Below, piece after piece: positions 28,713-37,635 of a stretch of 48,751 nt of DNA. Below the pieces are notes generated by a model, which was given only the letters and a program-made list of their open reading frames with translations, made no database searches and had not been told where the DNA came from. The translations under genes and the position numbers were made by a program. Position 1 is the first letter of the stretch. Every line of letters starts with the position of its first letter. The DNA is from Crocinitomicaceae bacterium. Lineage in GTDB: Bacteria; Bacteroidota; Bacteroidia; Flavobacteriales_D; Sanyastnellaceae. The stretch covers positions 1 to 48,751 of the forward strand of contig PACT01000011.1 in the NCBI GenBank assembly GCA_002700285.1. The letters are read 5' to 3'.

Positions 28713-29687
28713 ATGCCTAGTATAAAAGAAATTCAAGCGCCGATTGCGGAAGAAATGAAGGCGTTTTCTGGTCATTTCCGAGAAACCCTGCGCTCAGATG
28801 TCCCACTTTTAGATATAATCATGCGTTATATCGTGAAGCGAAAGGGCAAACAAATGAGACCTATTTTCGTTTTTCTGTCTGCCAAAATCCATGGCGAGTG
28901 TACTGATAAAACATATACTGCAGCTTCTTTAATTGAGTTATTACACACGGCGACTTTAGTGCATGACGATGTTGTAGATGAAAGTAACCTGAGGCGTGGA
29001 TTCTTTTCTATTCAAACACTTTGGAAAAAGAAAGTTGCTGTACTTGTAGGTGATTATTTACTTTCGCGAGGACTCCTCACCGCGGTAGACGCTGAGGCGT
29101 TTGACTTGTTAAAACTCACTTCGAAAGCTGTGAAAGAAATGAGTGAAGGGGAACTTTTACAAATTGAAAAAGCACGTCATCTCAATATCACAGAGGACAT
29201 TTATTTTGAGATCATCCGAAGAAAAACTGCATCATTAATTTCTGCGTGCTGTGCGTGCGGAGCAGCTTCAACAGGTGCAAGCCAAGCGCAGATTGAAACA
29301 ATGTGGACCTTTGGAGAAAAAACAGGGTTAGCCTTTCAAATAAAAGATGATTTACTCGATCTGGGTGATGGGAAAAAAACAGGAAAACCAACTGGACAAG
29401 ACATCCGAGAGAAGAAATTAACGTTGCCTCTGATACATACACTTGAAAAAGCGGATAGAAGAACCCGCAAAAGATTAATTAAACTGGTGAAACGAGCTCC
29501 AAAAGATCCGAATGCAGTGAACGAGGTCATTCAAGCTATTCTGCAAGGTCCAGGTCTTGAATATGCAAGAACTAAAATGACCGTATTAAGAAATGAAGCG
29601 GTTGAAATGCTTGATGTATTTGAAGATACTGAAGCACGTAAAGCTTTAATTAATATGCTTGATTTTACGATTGAAAGAAACCGATGA
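28713..29687 (+). CDS. Polyprenyl diphosphate synthase (long-chain trans-prenyltransferase)
   Basis: 324 residues from ATG 28713; an in-frame TTG three codons earlier lies inside the -7 box and was rejected. Condenses isopentenyl diphosphate units into the isoprenoid tail, probably of menaquinone. First Asp-rich motif LVHDDVVDES (about residue 85) and second Asp-rich motif FQIKDDLLDLGDG; also KRKGKQMRPIF and GDYLLSRGL. Chain length cannot be read. Its stop overlaps the next gene by 4 bp. Confidence 0.95.
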   Translation: MPSIKEIQAPIAEEMKAFSGHFRETLRSDVPLLDIIMRYIVKRKGKQMRPIFVFLSAKIHGECTDKTYTAASLIELLHTATLVHDDVVDESNLRRGFFSIQTLWKKKVAVLVGDYLLSRGLLTAVDAEAFDLLKLTSKAVKEMSEGELLQIEKARHLNITEDIYFEIIRRKTASLISACCACGAASTGASQAQIETMWTFGEKTGLAFQIKDDLLDLGDGKKTGKPTGQDIREKKLTLPLIHTLEKADRRTRKRLIKLVKRAPKDPNAVNEVIQAILQGPGLEYARTKMTVLRNEAVEMLDVFEDTEARKALINMLDFTIERNR

Positions 29688-30130
29688 AGACGAAAGGGCG
29701 TGTCACATTATGGATGTTTGTCTTTGCAACAATCGGTTGTGGAGACACTGGGTATAAAGGCCGGACCGTTGAGGTGACCTCGACATGGCGCAACGGCAAT
29801 GTGAAAGAGGAAAGAGTATCACTAAAAGGCGATACCGTTGAGGTTATTTCTTATTATAATAATTTTAAAATACAAACACGTGGCAGGGTTGTAAGTAGGG
29901 ATGGCGCGGATTTAAAAATTGGGTGTTGGGATACATTCTATCCTAACGGCATGAAATGGTCCATCAATTGTTATTCAAACGGTGTTACTGACGGCAAGTA
30001 CCAAACTTGGCACCCAAATGGCGTGGTGAACATTTTGGGGCATTACAGTCAGGGATTTGAAACTGGGATTTGGCAGTTCTCCGACAGCACCGGGGTGGTG
30101 GTCAAAGAATTTGATGCAACACCTGGATAA
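29684..30130 (+). CDS. Small lipoprotein with MORN-like repeats
   Basis: 148 residues. N-terminal lipoprotein signal MKTKGRVTLWMFVFATIGCG. The C-terminal half carries three repeats of the bacterial MORN_2 type (WDTFYPNGMKWSI, GKYQTWHPNGVVNILGHY, TGIWQFSDSTG). Such proteins are often outer-membrane lipoproteins of unknown role. The start overlaps the prenyl synthase stop (ATGA), so the genes are coupled. Confidence 0.85.
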   Translation: MKTKGRVTLWMFVFATIGCGDTGYKGRTVEVTSTWRNGNVKEERVSLKGDTVEVISYYNNFKIQTRGRVVSRDGADLKIGCWDTFYPNGMKWSINCYSNGVTDGKYQTWHPNGVVNILGHYSQGFETGIWQFSDSTGVVVKEFDATPG

Positions 30131-30262
30131 GGTATCGCTAGATAAGGTTTTACACATTTTCACGTTGAGGAGAAAACAACTGTCAAGTGAAAGGTGACAA
30201 GTGGGTTTTTACCTTGCAATTGGCACGCTTTTGTGCACTTTACTCTCGAATACCCTCTGTTC

Positions 30263-31333
30263 ATGTCATTATTTAAAACAACTGTATTGCGTATCTCCTC
30301 TCTCCTTGGATCGTGTGTCTTGTTTTGTGGATTTGGCATTTTTGCAAATGATGATGCGTCTTCTGAAGACTACATTGACAAGTGGAAAAAAGAAGCCGTT
30401 TCTCAAATGATCGAATACAACATCCCTGCGAGTATTACGCTTGCTCAAGGGATTCTAGAAAGCGGAAACGGGGTAAGTCAATTGGCACTGAAATCTAACA
30501 ATCACTTCGGAATTAAATGTCACAGTGATTGGGTCGGCGGCCGAACGTATCATGACGACGATGAAAAAGGGGAGTGTTTCAGAGTGTATGACCACCCCAA
30601 AGACAGCTATGAAGACCACAGTAAGTTCTTGCTGAAGAGTCGATACGCGATGTTATTTGAACTGGCGCTCGATGACTATAAAGGATGGGCAAAAGGGTTG
30701 AAAAAATGTGGTTATGCGACAAACCCTCAATACGCTGAAAGACTGATCACGTTAATTGAACGCCACAACTTAAATGTACTTGATGTAGAAGGACATGATG
30801 CGCTAGCAGCAGTAGGAAAGGGTGAAGCAAAGGACAACTCTGAAGTTGTGAAAGAACAACAAGTGATTTCTGACCGACTTGGTTCTGCATCAAAAGCAAG
30901 AGAAGCCAGGAATTCTCCCATAAATAATGGTGGAGCTAGGCGAATCAGAACAACTGAACATGGGATTCAATTTGTTTTCGCACGTGAAGGAGATACCCAA
31001 AAAAGCTTGGCCAAGGAACTCGACATGATGCCTTGGCAGTTCCGCAAATACAATGGCGTTTCTAAAAGTCATGTATTCAATCTGGAGGACAAGATTTACT
31101 TACAGCCCAAGAAGAATCATGCTGCATATACTTGGCATACTGTTCGTCAAGGCCAAACCATTTGGGATATCTCTCAGATATATGGCATTAAAACGTCTGC
31201 AATCATTCGTAAAAACAGACTCAATCCAAATGAATCATTACAGGTTGGCACCAAATTGAGCTTACAATGGCCGTTAGATAAAGAGGGAGAACTTCCGTGG
31301 TACGCGAAGCTGATAAACCCAAAGGAGAGTTGA
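30263..31333 (+). CDS. Glucosaminidase (peptidoglycan hydrolase) with LysM domains
   Basis: 356 residues from ATG 30263, chosen because a signal peptide begins there (ISSLLGSCVLFCGFGIFAN); the frame opens 23 codons earlier. Glucosaminidase-type domain (~25-170) with ASITLAQGILESGNGVSQLA (catalytic Glu in ILESG), NNHFGIKCH and FRVYDHPKDSYEDHS. One weak LysM-like segment (~230-285) and a clear C-terminal LysM (YTWHTVRQGQTIWDISQIYG). Acts on cell-wall glycan in the periplasm. Confidence 0.93.
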   Translation: MSLFKTTVLRISSLLGSCVLFCGFGIFANDDASSEDYIDKWKKEAVSQMIEYNIPASITLAQGILESGNGVSQLALKSNNHFGIKCHSDWVGGRTYHDDDEKGECFRVYDHPKDSYEDHSKFLLKSRYAMLFELALDDYKGWAKGLKKCGYATNPQYAERLITLIERHNLNVLDVEGHDALAAVGKGEAKDNSEVVKEQQVISDRLGSASKAREARNSPINNGGARRIRTTEHGIQFVFAREGDTQKSLAKELDMMPWQFRKYNGVSKSHVFNLEDKIYLQPKKNHAAYTWHTVRQGQTIWDISQIYGIKTSAIIRKNRLNPNESLQVGTKLSLQWPLDKEGELPWYAKLINPKES

Positions 31334-31375
31334 TTGAACGCCTGTAAAGTGCGTAAATATCAAATTTCTCTGAAC

Positions 31376-31383
31376 TACCTTAG
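31376..31383 (+). promoter_or_regulatory. Possible -7 box of the hmgA-hppD operon
   Basis: TACCTTAG, one base from TAnnTTTG and with the same TTAG ending as the box before the giant gene, lies 22 bp before the hmgA ATG. Confidence 0.35.
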
Positions 31384-31405
31384 CGAGGTATTTAATTAAG
31401 AAAAA

Positions 31406-32566
31406 ATGCCTTTTTATCAGCAACTGGGGGATATTCCCAATAAGCGACATGTTCAGTTTCGCAAAAAAGATGGAAGTCTTTACCGTGAACAGGTTTTCGG
31501 AACAGCGGGGTTTGTAGGGATCACATCAATCCTATATCATTACAACAACCCGACGATGGTGAAGGACGTTCTGGGCAGTGTTGATGTTCGACCTAAAATG
31601 GCAGTCGAATGTAACTTACACTCAAGAAAACTAGAGGGGTTTAATGTCATGCCGGGCAAGGATTATCTAGACTCGCGCGTCCCCATAATGTTCAATTCGG
31701 ACCTGACCATTGAACTCGCATCTCCTCCGAAAATTGAAGATGAGGTTTTCTATAAAAACTCCGATCAAGCTGAAACAATTTTCGTTCATCATGGAAGCGG
31801 GGTTTTGGAAACGATGTTCGGAAATCTTGTTTTCGGCAAGGGGGATTATTTGGTCATCCCGAAGGGAATCATTTACCGATTTAAATTCAATTCTGATGAC
31901 AACAGACTCTTTATCGTGGCTTCTACGGCGCCTGTTTTCACACCTAAACGTTATCGAAATAATTTCGGACAACTCTTAGAGAACAGTCCATATTGTGAAC
32001 GTGACTTCCGAACTCCAAGTGAGCTCGTCGTTCATGAAGCGTTGGGTGATTACCTCGTGAAAATTAAGAAAAATGGGTTGATTCACGATTATATCTATGC
32101 TGCGCATCCCTTTGATGTGGTGGGTTGGGATGGGGTTTTATTCCCCTATGCATTTAACATCAAAGATTTCGAACCCATTACCGGTCGAATTCACCTCCCT
32201 CCTCCCACGCACCAAACCTTTGAAGCGGCAGGGTTTGTGATTTGTAGTTTTGTGCCCAGACTATACGATTACCATCCGGACGCTATCCCAGCGCCTTATA
32301 ATCACAGCAACATCGATTCGGATGAATTACTTTACTATGTTGATGGAGACTTTATGAGCAGAGTGGGTGTGAATCCTGGGCAACTTACGCTTCATCCGGC
32401 TGGCATTGTTCACGGTCCTCACCCCGGGACGATAGAAAAAAGCATCGGAAAGAAAGAAACGCCTGAAACTGCAGTGATGGTTGACACATTTAAACCGCTT
32501 CATCTCACGCAACAAGCACTCGACTTAGAAGATCCCGAATACTACAAATCTTGGGTGAAGAAATAA
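31406..32566 (+). CDS. hmgA: Homogentisate 1,2-dioxygenase
   Basis: 386 residues. Fe(II) enzyme that opens the ring of homogentisate to maleylacetoacetate in tyrosine and phenylalanine breakdown. Family hallmarks: ETIFVHHGSGVLETMFGNL, GDYLVIPKGIIYRF, and the metal-binding C-terminal segment LTLHPAGIVHGPHPG. It is followed after 7 bp by hppD, the preceding step of the same pathway. Fumarylacetoacetase is not in the window. Confidence 0.95.
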   Translation: MPFYQQLGDIPNKRHVQFRKKDGSLYREQVFGTAGFVGITSILYHYNNPTMVKDVLGSVDVRPKMAVECNLHSRKLEGFNVMPGKDYLDSRVPIMFNSDLTIELASPPKIEDEVFYKNSDQAETIFVHHGSGVLETMFGNLVFGKGDYLVIPKGIIYRFKFNSDDNRLFIVASTAPVFTPKRYRNNFGQLLENSPYCERDFRTPSELVVHEALGDYLVKIKKNGLIHDYIYAAHPFDVVGWDGVLFPYAFNIKDFEPITGRIHLPPPTHQTFEAAGFVICSFVPRLYDYHPDAIPAPYNHSNIDSDELLYYVDGDFMSRVGVNPGQLTLHPAGIVHGPHPGTIEKSIGKKETPETAVMVDTFKPLHLTQQALDLEDPEYYKSWVKK

Positions 32567-32573
32567 AATAAAT

Positions 32574-33710
32574 ATGTCAGAAAAAACAATCCCTCACCTT
32601 GACAAGATTCTACCGGAAGCCTCAGACTTTCTCCCCTTACTGGGGACAGATTATGTTGAATTTATTGTTGGAAATGCAAAGCAAAGCGCATTCTACTATA
32701 TGACTGCTTGGGGATTTCAGCCTCTCGCATATAAGGGACTTGAAACGGGCAGCACAGATTCTGTTTCATATGTCCTTAAACAGAATAAGATCATCCTTGT
32801 CCTCACGACACCCCTTCGTCCTGGAGGTGAGTTAAATCGACATCTTAACGACCACGGTGACGGTGTAAAAACCATTGCACTTTGGGTTGAGGATGCAAAA
32901 AAGAGCTGGGAAGAGACCACAAAAAGAGGGGCAAAAAGCGCATTCGAACCTGAGGTTAGAAAAGACGACAATGGTGAAGTCGTGCTCAGCGCCATTCACA
33001 CCTATGGAGAAACGATACATGTATTCGTAGAAAGACATAATTACAAAGGTGTATTTATGCCGGGCTATCGCGCCTGGAATCCAGATTACCAACCCGTCGA
33101 TACAGGACTGTTGTACATCGATCACATGGTCGGAAATGTGAACTGGGGTGAAATGAATACGTGGGGTAAGTTTTATGCCGAGGTGATGGGATTTGCCCAA
33201 ATCATTTCGTTCGATGACAAGGACATCTCTACAGAATACACTGCGCTTATGTCCAAGGTCATGAGCAATGGCAATGGTCGGATTAAGTTTCCGATTAACG
33301 AACCTGCAAAAGGGAAAAAGAAGTCGCAAATAGAGGAGTATATTGAATACTATGGAGGTTCGGGGTGCCAACACATCGCCGTTGCCACAAGCGACATCAT
33401 TAAAACAATCACAGCCCTCAAATCCAGAGGTGTAGATTTCTTATATGTCCCAGACAATTATTACGACGACATTTTAGACCGTATTGGAGATATTGACGAG
33501 GACATTGAAGGATTAAGAAAACTCGGTATTCTCATTGACAGAGATGAAGACGGCTACCTGCTTCAGTTATTTACAAAACCGGTGTTAGACAGACCGACAA
33601 TGTTTTTTGAGATTATTCAGAGAAATGGCGCGACTTCATTTGGAAAAGGGAATTTTAAAGCGCTGTTCGAGGCCATAGAGCGCGAACAAGAAAACCGCGG
33701 TACGTTATAA
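32574..33710 (+). CDS. hppD: 4-Hydroxyphenylpyruvate dioxygenase
   Basis: 378 residues. Converts 4-hydroxyphenylpyruvate to homogentisate, which hmgA then uses. Two vicinal-oxygen-chelate halves. The Fe ligands are visible: His in YIDHMVGNV, His in GCQHIAVATSD and Glu in MFFEIIQRNGA. The C-terminal gating segment (SFGKGNFKALFEAIE) is present. Ends 2 bp before the ABC gene. Confidence 0.96.
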   Translation: MSEKTIPHLDKILPEASDFLPLLGTDYVEFIVGNAKQSAFYYMTAWGFQPLAYKGLETGSTDSVSYVLKQNKIILVLTTPLRPGGELNRHLNDHGDGVKTIALWVEDAKKSWEETTKRGAKSAFEPEVRKDDNGEVVLSAIHTYGETIHVFVERHNYKGVFMPGYRAWNPDYQPVDTGLLYIDHMVGNVNWGEMNTWGKFYAEVMGFAQIISFDDKDISTEYTALMSKVMSNGNGRIKFPINEPAKGKKKSQIEEYIEYYGGSGCQHIAVATSDIIKTITALKSRGVDFLYVPDNYYDDILDRIGDIDEDIEGLRKLGILIDRDEDGYLLQLFTKPVLDRPTMFFEIIQRNGATSFGKGNFKALFEAIEREQENRGTL

Positions 33711-33712
33711 TT

Positions 33713-35323
33713 TTGAGACCTCTGCTTCAAGTTGACCAGTTAAGAGTCGCGTTCGAAAAAACAGTAATATCTGGGGTGTCCTTTAACGTGTACGAAGGAA
33801 TGACCACGGCAATTGTTGGAGAATCGGGGTCGGGTAAGACTGTGACTTCTACAGCAATCATGGGGCTCCTCCCATCAAATGGAAGGGTCATTGAAGGTCA
33901 CGTAAAAGGAATAGACGGGTTGACTTGGGTTGCGGCTGATAAAAAGCCGATTACACCAGTAGGGAGGGAGATTAGCATGGTTTTTCAAGACCCGATGTCT
34001 TCCTTAAATCCATCCATGAAAGTTGGGGAACAAGTTGCTGAACCATTGGCCGTACACATGGGATTAGATAGGTCTGACTCCATGAAAAGAGTCCTCGCGC
34101 TTTTCAAAGAAGTCGAATTGCCCGAGCCAGCAACTGCGATCTATAAATATCCCCACGAGTTAAGCGGGGGTCAAAAACAACGCGTCATGCTCGCGATTGC
34201 ACTTGCGTGTAACCCGAAAATTCTTGTCGCTGATGAGCCTACAACCGCATTAGATGTAACGGTTCAAAAAACCATTTTAGAATTGTTACTTCGTCTTCAG
34301 AAAGAGCGTGATTTAGGCATCCTTTTTATAACACATGATCTTGATGTAGTCAGAGATATTGCAGATTTTGTCGTCGTCATGAAAGATGGTGAGATTGTTG
34401 AACACGGCAAGTGTATCGCGGTTTTAGACAAGCCGACCCACCCATATACTTTGGACTTACTAAGCGTCAAACCCAAAAGAAACATGGGTCAAATCGAACA
34501 CATCAACAAAGACGCACCGCCCTTCATTGAAGTTAAAGATTTGGAACTGTCGTACATCACAAAAAAGAACTGGTTTGGGAAAGTCCAAGAAAGATTTACA
34601 GCCGTGGATGGTGTCAATCTAAAAATACGGCCAGGAGAACGCTTAGGTCTCGTAGGGGAAAGCGGTTGTGGGAAATCAACACTGGGAAGGTTGATGTTGG
34701 GGCTTGAGACTCCCAACGGAGGTTCCGTAATTTGGAAGGGGGTCGAGCTGGACCTTAAAAACAGACAAATGATGAGGGCATTTCGGCGAGATGCGCAACC
34801 GGTATTTCAAGACCCCTTCAGCGCACTAAATCCAAGAATGTCTATTGGGACCGCGTTATGTGAGGCAATCGGCACCACCGTAAATGGTGAAGCTCTGTCA
34901 ACATTAAAAAAAATGGAGATGGCTCGCAATCTCCTCGTTGAAGTTGGGTTGAACAAAGAAGACACGGACAAGTATCCGGCATCTTTTAGCGGAGGGATGA
35001 GACAGCGCATCGTTCTTGCTAGAGCATTGGCTGTAAAACCGGCGCTTCTCATATTGGATGAGAGTGTCTCAGCGTTGGATGTAAGAATCCAAGCCCAAAT
35101 ATTATCGCTGCTTTCCGACATTCAAAAAAGAAGATCACTTGCTTACTTGTTTATTTCTCATGATTTAAATGTGATTCATGCCGTTTGTGACAGGGTGATT
35201 GTGATGAAAGATGGCGGGATTATAGAAGAAGGGACTGCAGATAAGATTTTTAATTCCCCTTCTAATTCATACACAAAGCACTTGTTAGAAAGCCGTCCAG
35301 GAAGACGTGAATTGACTGCGTAA
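33713..35323 (+). CDS. ABC transporter with two fused ATPase domains (OppD-OppF / YejF type)
   Basis: 536 residues, close to E. coli YejF. ATPase for a peptide or nickel type importer. Domain 1: Walker A GESGSGKT, signature ELSGGQKQR, Walker B ILVADEPTTALD. Domain 2 (from ~265): Walker A GESGCGKS, signature FSGGMRQR, Walker B LLILDESVSALD, where Ser replaces the usual Pro. The start is TTG 33713, 2 bp after hppD; the next Met would cut off the first strand, so TTG is favoured. No permease or binding protein lies nearby, so its partners must be elsewhere. Confidence 0.93.
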   Translation: MRPLLQVDQLRVAFEKTVISGVSFNVYEGMTTAIVGESGSGKTVTSTAIMGLLPSNGRVIEGHVKGIDGLTWVAADKKPITPVGREISMVFQDPMSSLNPSMKVGEQVAEPLAVHMGLDRSDSMKRVLALFKEVELPEPATAIYKYPHELSGGQKQRVMLAIALACNPKILVADEPTTALDVTVQKTILELLLRLQKERDLGILFITHDLDVVRDIADFVVVMKDGEIVEHGKCIAVLDKPTHPYTLDLLSVKPKRNMGQIEHINKDAPPFIEVKDLELSYITKKNWFGKVQERFTAVDGVNLKIRPGERLGLVGESGCGKSTLGRLMLGLETPNGGSVIWKGVELDLKNRQMMRAFRRDAQPVFQDPFSALNPRMSIGTALCEAIGTTVNGEALSTLKKMEMARNLLVEVGLNKEDTDKYPASFSGGMRQRIVLARALAVKPALLILDESVSALDVRIQAQILSLLSDIQKRRSLAYLFISHDLNVIHAVCDRVIVMKDGGIIEEGTADKIFNSPSNSYTKHLLESRPGRRELTA

Positions 35324-35352
35324 ATCCGTCGGCTGGTGCTTAATTTGGCATT

Positions 35353-36147
35353 ATGAGTGATGTCAACAATGAAGCATTGATTCTATCGAATCTAAAGGAT
35401 GGGTTCCTAACCCTTACAATCAACAGGCCAAGCCAGCTTAACGCACTGAACAGCAGCGTGATAAAGCGCTTATCTCAGTTAATCGAAGAGGCACAATCGA
35501 TGCCTGAGGTACGTGTGATCATCCTAACTGGAGCAGGAGAAAAAGCGTTTGTCGCGGGTGCCGACATTGTGGAATTTGCCGAATTCTCTCCTGATCAAGC
35601 AAAAGATTTGGCATCTTTGGGTCAGTCCAGTCTCTTTGATAGAATAGAAAGGAGTGAAAAACCTGTGATTGCTGCGGTCAATGGATTTGCACTGGGTGGG
35701 GGCCTAGAATTGGCCATGGCTGCTCACATACGCGTAGCCTCATCCAACGCTAAATTAGGACTTCCTGAGGTCTCGCTTGGCGTAATCCCAGGGTATGGGG
35801 GTACTCAAAGATTGGCGCAACTTGTCGGAAAGGGCAAAGCCATGGAAATGGTGTTAAGTGCGGGGATGATTAGTGCGGAAGAGGGTTTGGCATGTGGTTT
35901 GGTAAATAAGGTCGTGGAACAAAGTGAATTAATGGACGAAGTCCAGGGTATGGCGAAGAAGATTGGGCGCAACGCGCCTACTGCGCTCGCGGGGGCCATT
36001 AAATCTATCTTGGCAGGTTATACGGATGGCACAGATGGACATCAAGTGGAAATTACTGAATTTGGCAAGTGCTTTGGAACTGAAGATTTCCGAGAAGGGA
36101 CAACTGCATTTATTGAAAAACGTCGTGCAAAATTCCCAGGAAAATGA
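35353..36147 (+). CDS. Enoyl-CoA hydratase/isomerase (crotonase)
   Basis: 264 residues. Hydrates trans-2-enoyl-CoA in fatty-acid or amino-acid breakdown. Oxyanion-hole segment [12 protein letters not shown] and the two catalytic Glu positions in [12 protein letters not shown] and [19 protein letters not shown] are all present, as expected for a true hydratase. Its stop overlaps the dut start by 4 bp. Confidence 0.94.
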   Translation: MSDVNNEALILSNLKDGFLTLTINRPSQLNALNSSVIKRLSQLIEEAQSMPEVRVIILTGAGEKAFVAGADIVEFAEFSPDQAKDLASLGQSSLFDRIERSEKPVIAAVNGFALGGGLELAMAAHIRVASSNAKLGLPEVSLGVIPGYGGTQRLAQLVGKGKAMEMVLSAGMISAEEGLACGLVNKVVEQSELMDEVQGMAKKIGRNAPTALAGAIKSILAGYTDGTDGHQVEITEFGKCFGTEDFREGTTAFIEKRRAKFPGK

Positions 36148-36584
36148 GTGTAAAAGTCGCTGTGATTAACGATGGGAAACATCAACTGCCCCAGTATAGT
36201 ACGCCACAAAGTGCAGGGTTGGATTTACGTGCTTCATTAGACGTACCGGTCGTGCTTCAACCTGGAGAACGCAGCCTCATCCCAACTGGCATCAAGTTGG
36301 CTTTGCCTCGGGGAATGGAGGCCCAAGTGAGACCTAGGTCTGGACTGGCTTACAAACATGGTGTCACAGTATTAAATGCTCCAGGGACCATCGACGCAGA
36401 CTATAGAGGAGATATTGGAGTTATACTTGTGAATCACGGGGAAGTCGCATTCACTGTTGAGGACGGATTAAGAATCGCTCAGATTGTACTTGCAAAATAT
36501 GAGCAAGTGGTGTGGGAGGAAGTGCGTGAACTCACCGATACTGATCGGGGAGATGGCGGGTTTGGGAGTACAGGTATTAAATAA
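36144..36584 (+). CDS. dut: dUTP diphosphatase
   Basis: 146 residues, trimeric type. Hydrolyses dUTP to dUMP. All five motifs are visible: [41 protein letters not shown] and the C-terminal [10 protein letters not shown]. Translationally coupled to the crotonase gene; 16 bp before the nucleotidyltransferase gene. Confidence 0.97.
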   Translation: MSVKVAVINDGKHQLPQYSTPQSAGLDLRASLDVPVVLQPGERSLIPTGIKLALPRGMEAQVRPRSGLAYKHGVTVLNAPGTIDADYRGDIGVILVNHGEVAFTVEDGLRIAQIVLAKYEQVVWEEVRELTDTDRGDGGFGSTGIK

Positions 36585-36600
36585 AAGAGAATAGCAAAAG

Positions 36601-37632
36601 ATGAACATTATCATTCCGATGGCAGGAAGAGGAAGCAGACTTCGTCCTCACACCTTAACAACACCTAAGCCGTTAATCCCAATTGCTGGAATCCCTATCG
36701 TTGAACGACTCGTGGAAGACATCGTTCGAACGTTGCCAGTGGCTGTGAAGAAAATCGCTTTTGTCACTGGAAGGTTTGGTGAAGAATGCGAGAAGGATCT
36801 GCTTGAAGTTGCGCGTCGCCAAGGCGCGGAAGGTGTTATTTGCTATCAAGATGAGCCCCTGGGAACAGCACATGCTATTCTTTGTGGTTCGGAATGTTTA
36901 GAGGGCCCAGTCGTTGTCGCATTTGCCGACACACTTTTTCGAGCAGATTTCTCAATTAACCCCGAAGCAGATGGTGTTCTTTTCGTACAGAAAATTGAAG
37001 ATCCATCAGCATTTGGCGTGATCGTCACAGATGACAATGGCGGAATCGTGGATTACGTCGAAAAGCCGCAAGAATACGTAGGGGATCTTGCAATGATTGG
37101 CATTTATGCTTTCAAAGATGGCGCAAGACTTAAGAAAGAATTAGACTATCTCATCGACAATGACATGCGGCTTTCTGGTGAATATCAGCTCCCGGACGCG
37201 CTAAGAAATATGACCAAGTCTGGGTTAACTTTTATTCCAGGGGAAGTGCTTGAGTGGATGGATTGTGGGAATAAAAATGTGACGGTTGAGACAAATCGTA
37301 GGGTTCTAGAAATACTTTCCAAAGAAGGTCGGCTCCATAATAAAACCGGAATTGATGCAACAGCTCAAATTACAGATAGTGTCATTACACCCCCATGTTA
37401 CATAGGCCCAGGGGTGAAAATTAACCGATCGATCATAGGTCCACATGTCAGCCTAGGTGCGAACACAAAGATTGATGACTCTGTCATTAGCGACGCATTG
37501 ATTCAGGGAGACACGCACATTGAAAATGCGAATTTAAAGGGAGCGATGATCGGCGCGAAAGCTGCCATTTATGGCAAAACACAAGACGTGAGTATTGGAG
37601 ACTTCTGTACTTTGGGCAATCGTGAAAAATAA
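36601..37632 (+). CDS. Sugar-phosphate nucleotidyltransferase with left-handed beta-helix tail
   Basis: 343 residues. N-terminal nucleotidyltransferase domain with IIPMAGRGSRLRPHTLTTPK (signature Gly loop and Arg/Lys), GTAHAIL, VVAFADTLF, SAFGVIVTDD and EYQLPDAL. From ~265 a hexapeptide-repeat helix begins (PPCYIGPGVKINRSIIG, HVSLGANTKID). Resembles glucose-1-phosphate thymidylyltransferases of the long type; the actual sugar is unknown. Ends 3 bp before the TPR gene. Confidence 0.92.
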   Translation: MNIIIPMAGRGSRLRPHTLTTPKPLIPIAGIPIVERLVEDIVRTLPVAVKKIAFVTGRFGEECEKDLLEVARRQGAEGVICYQDEPLGTAHAILCGSECLEGPVVVAFADTLFRADFSINPEADGVLFVQKIEDPSAFGVIVTDDNGGIVDYVEKPQEYVGDLAMIGIYAFKDGARLKKELDYLIDNDMRLSGEYQLPDALRNMTKSGLTFIPGEVLEWMDCGNKNVTVETNRRVLEILSKEGRLHNKTGIDATAQITDSVITPPCYIGPGVKINRSIIGPHVSLGANTKIDDSVISDALIQGDTHIENANLKGAMIGAKAAIYGKTQDVSIGDFCTLGNREK

Positions 37633-37635
37633 ACT

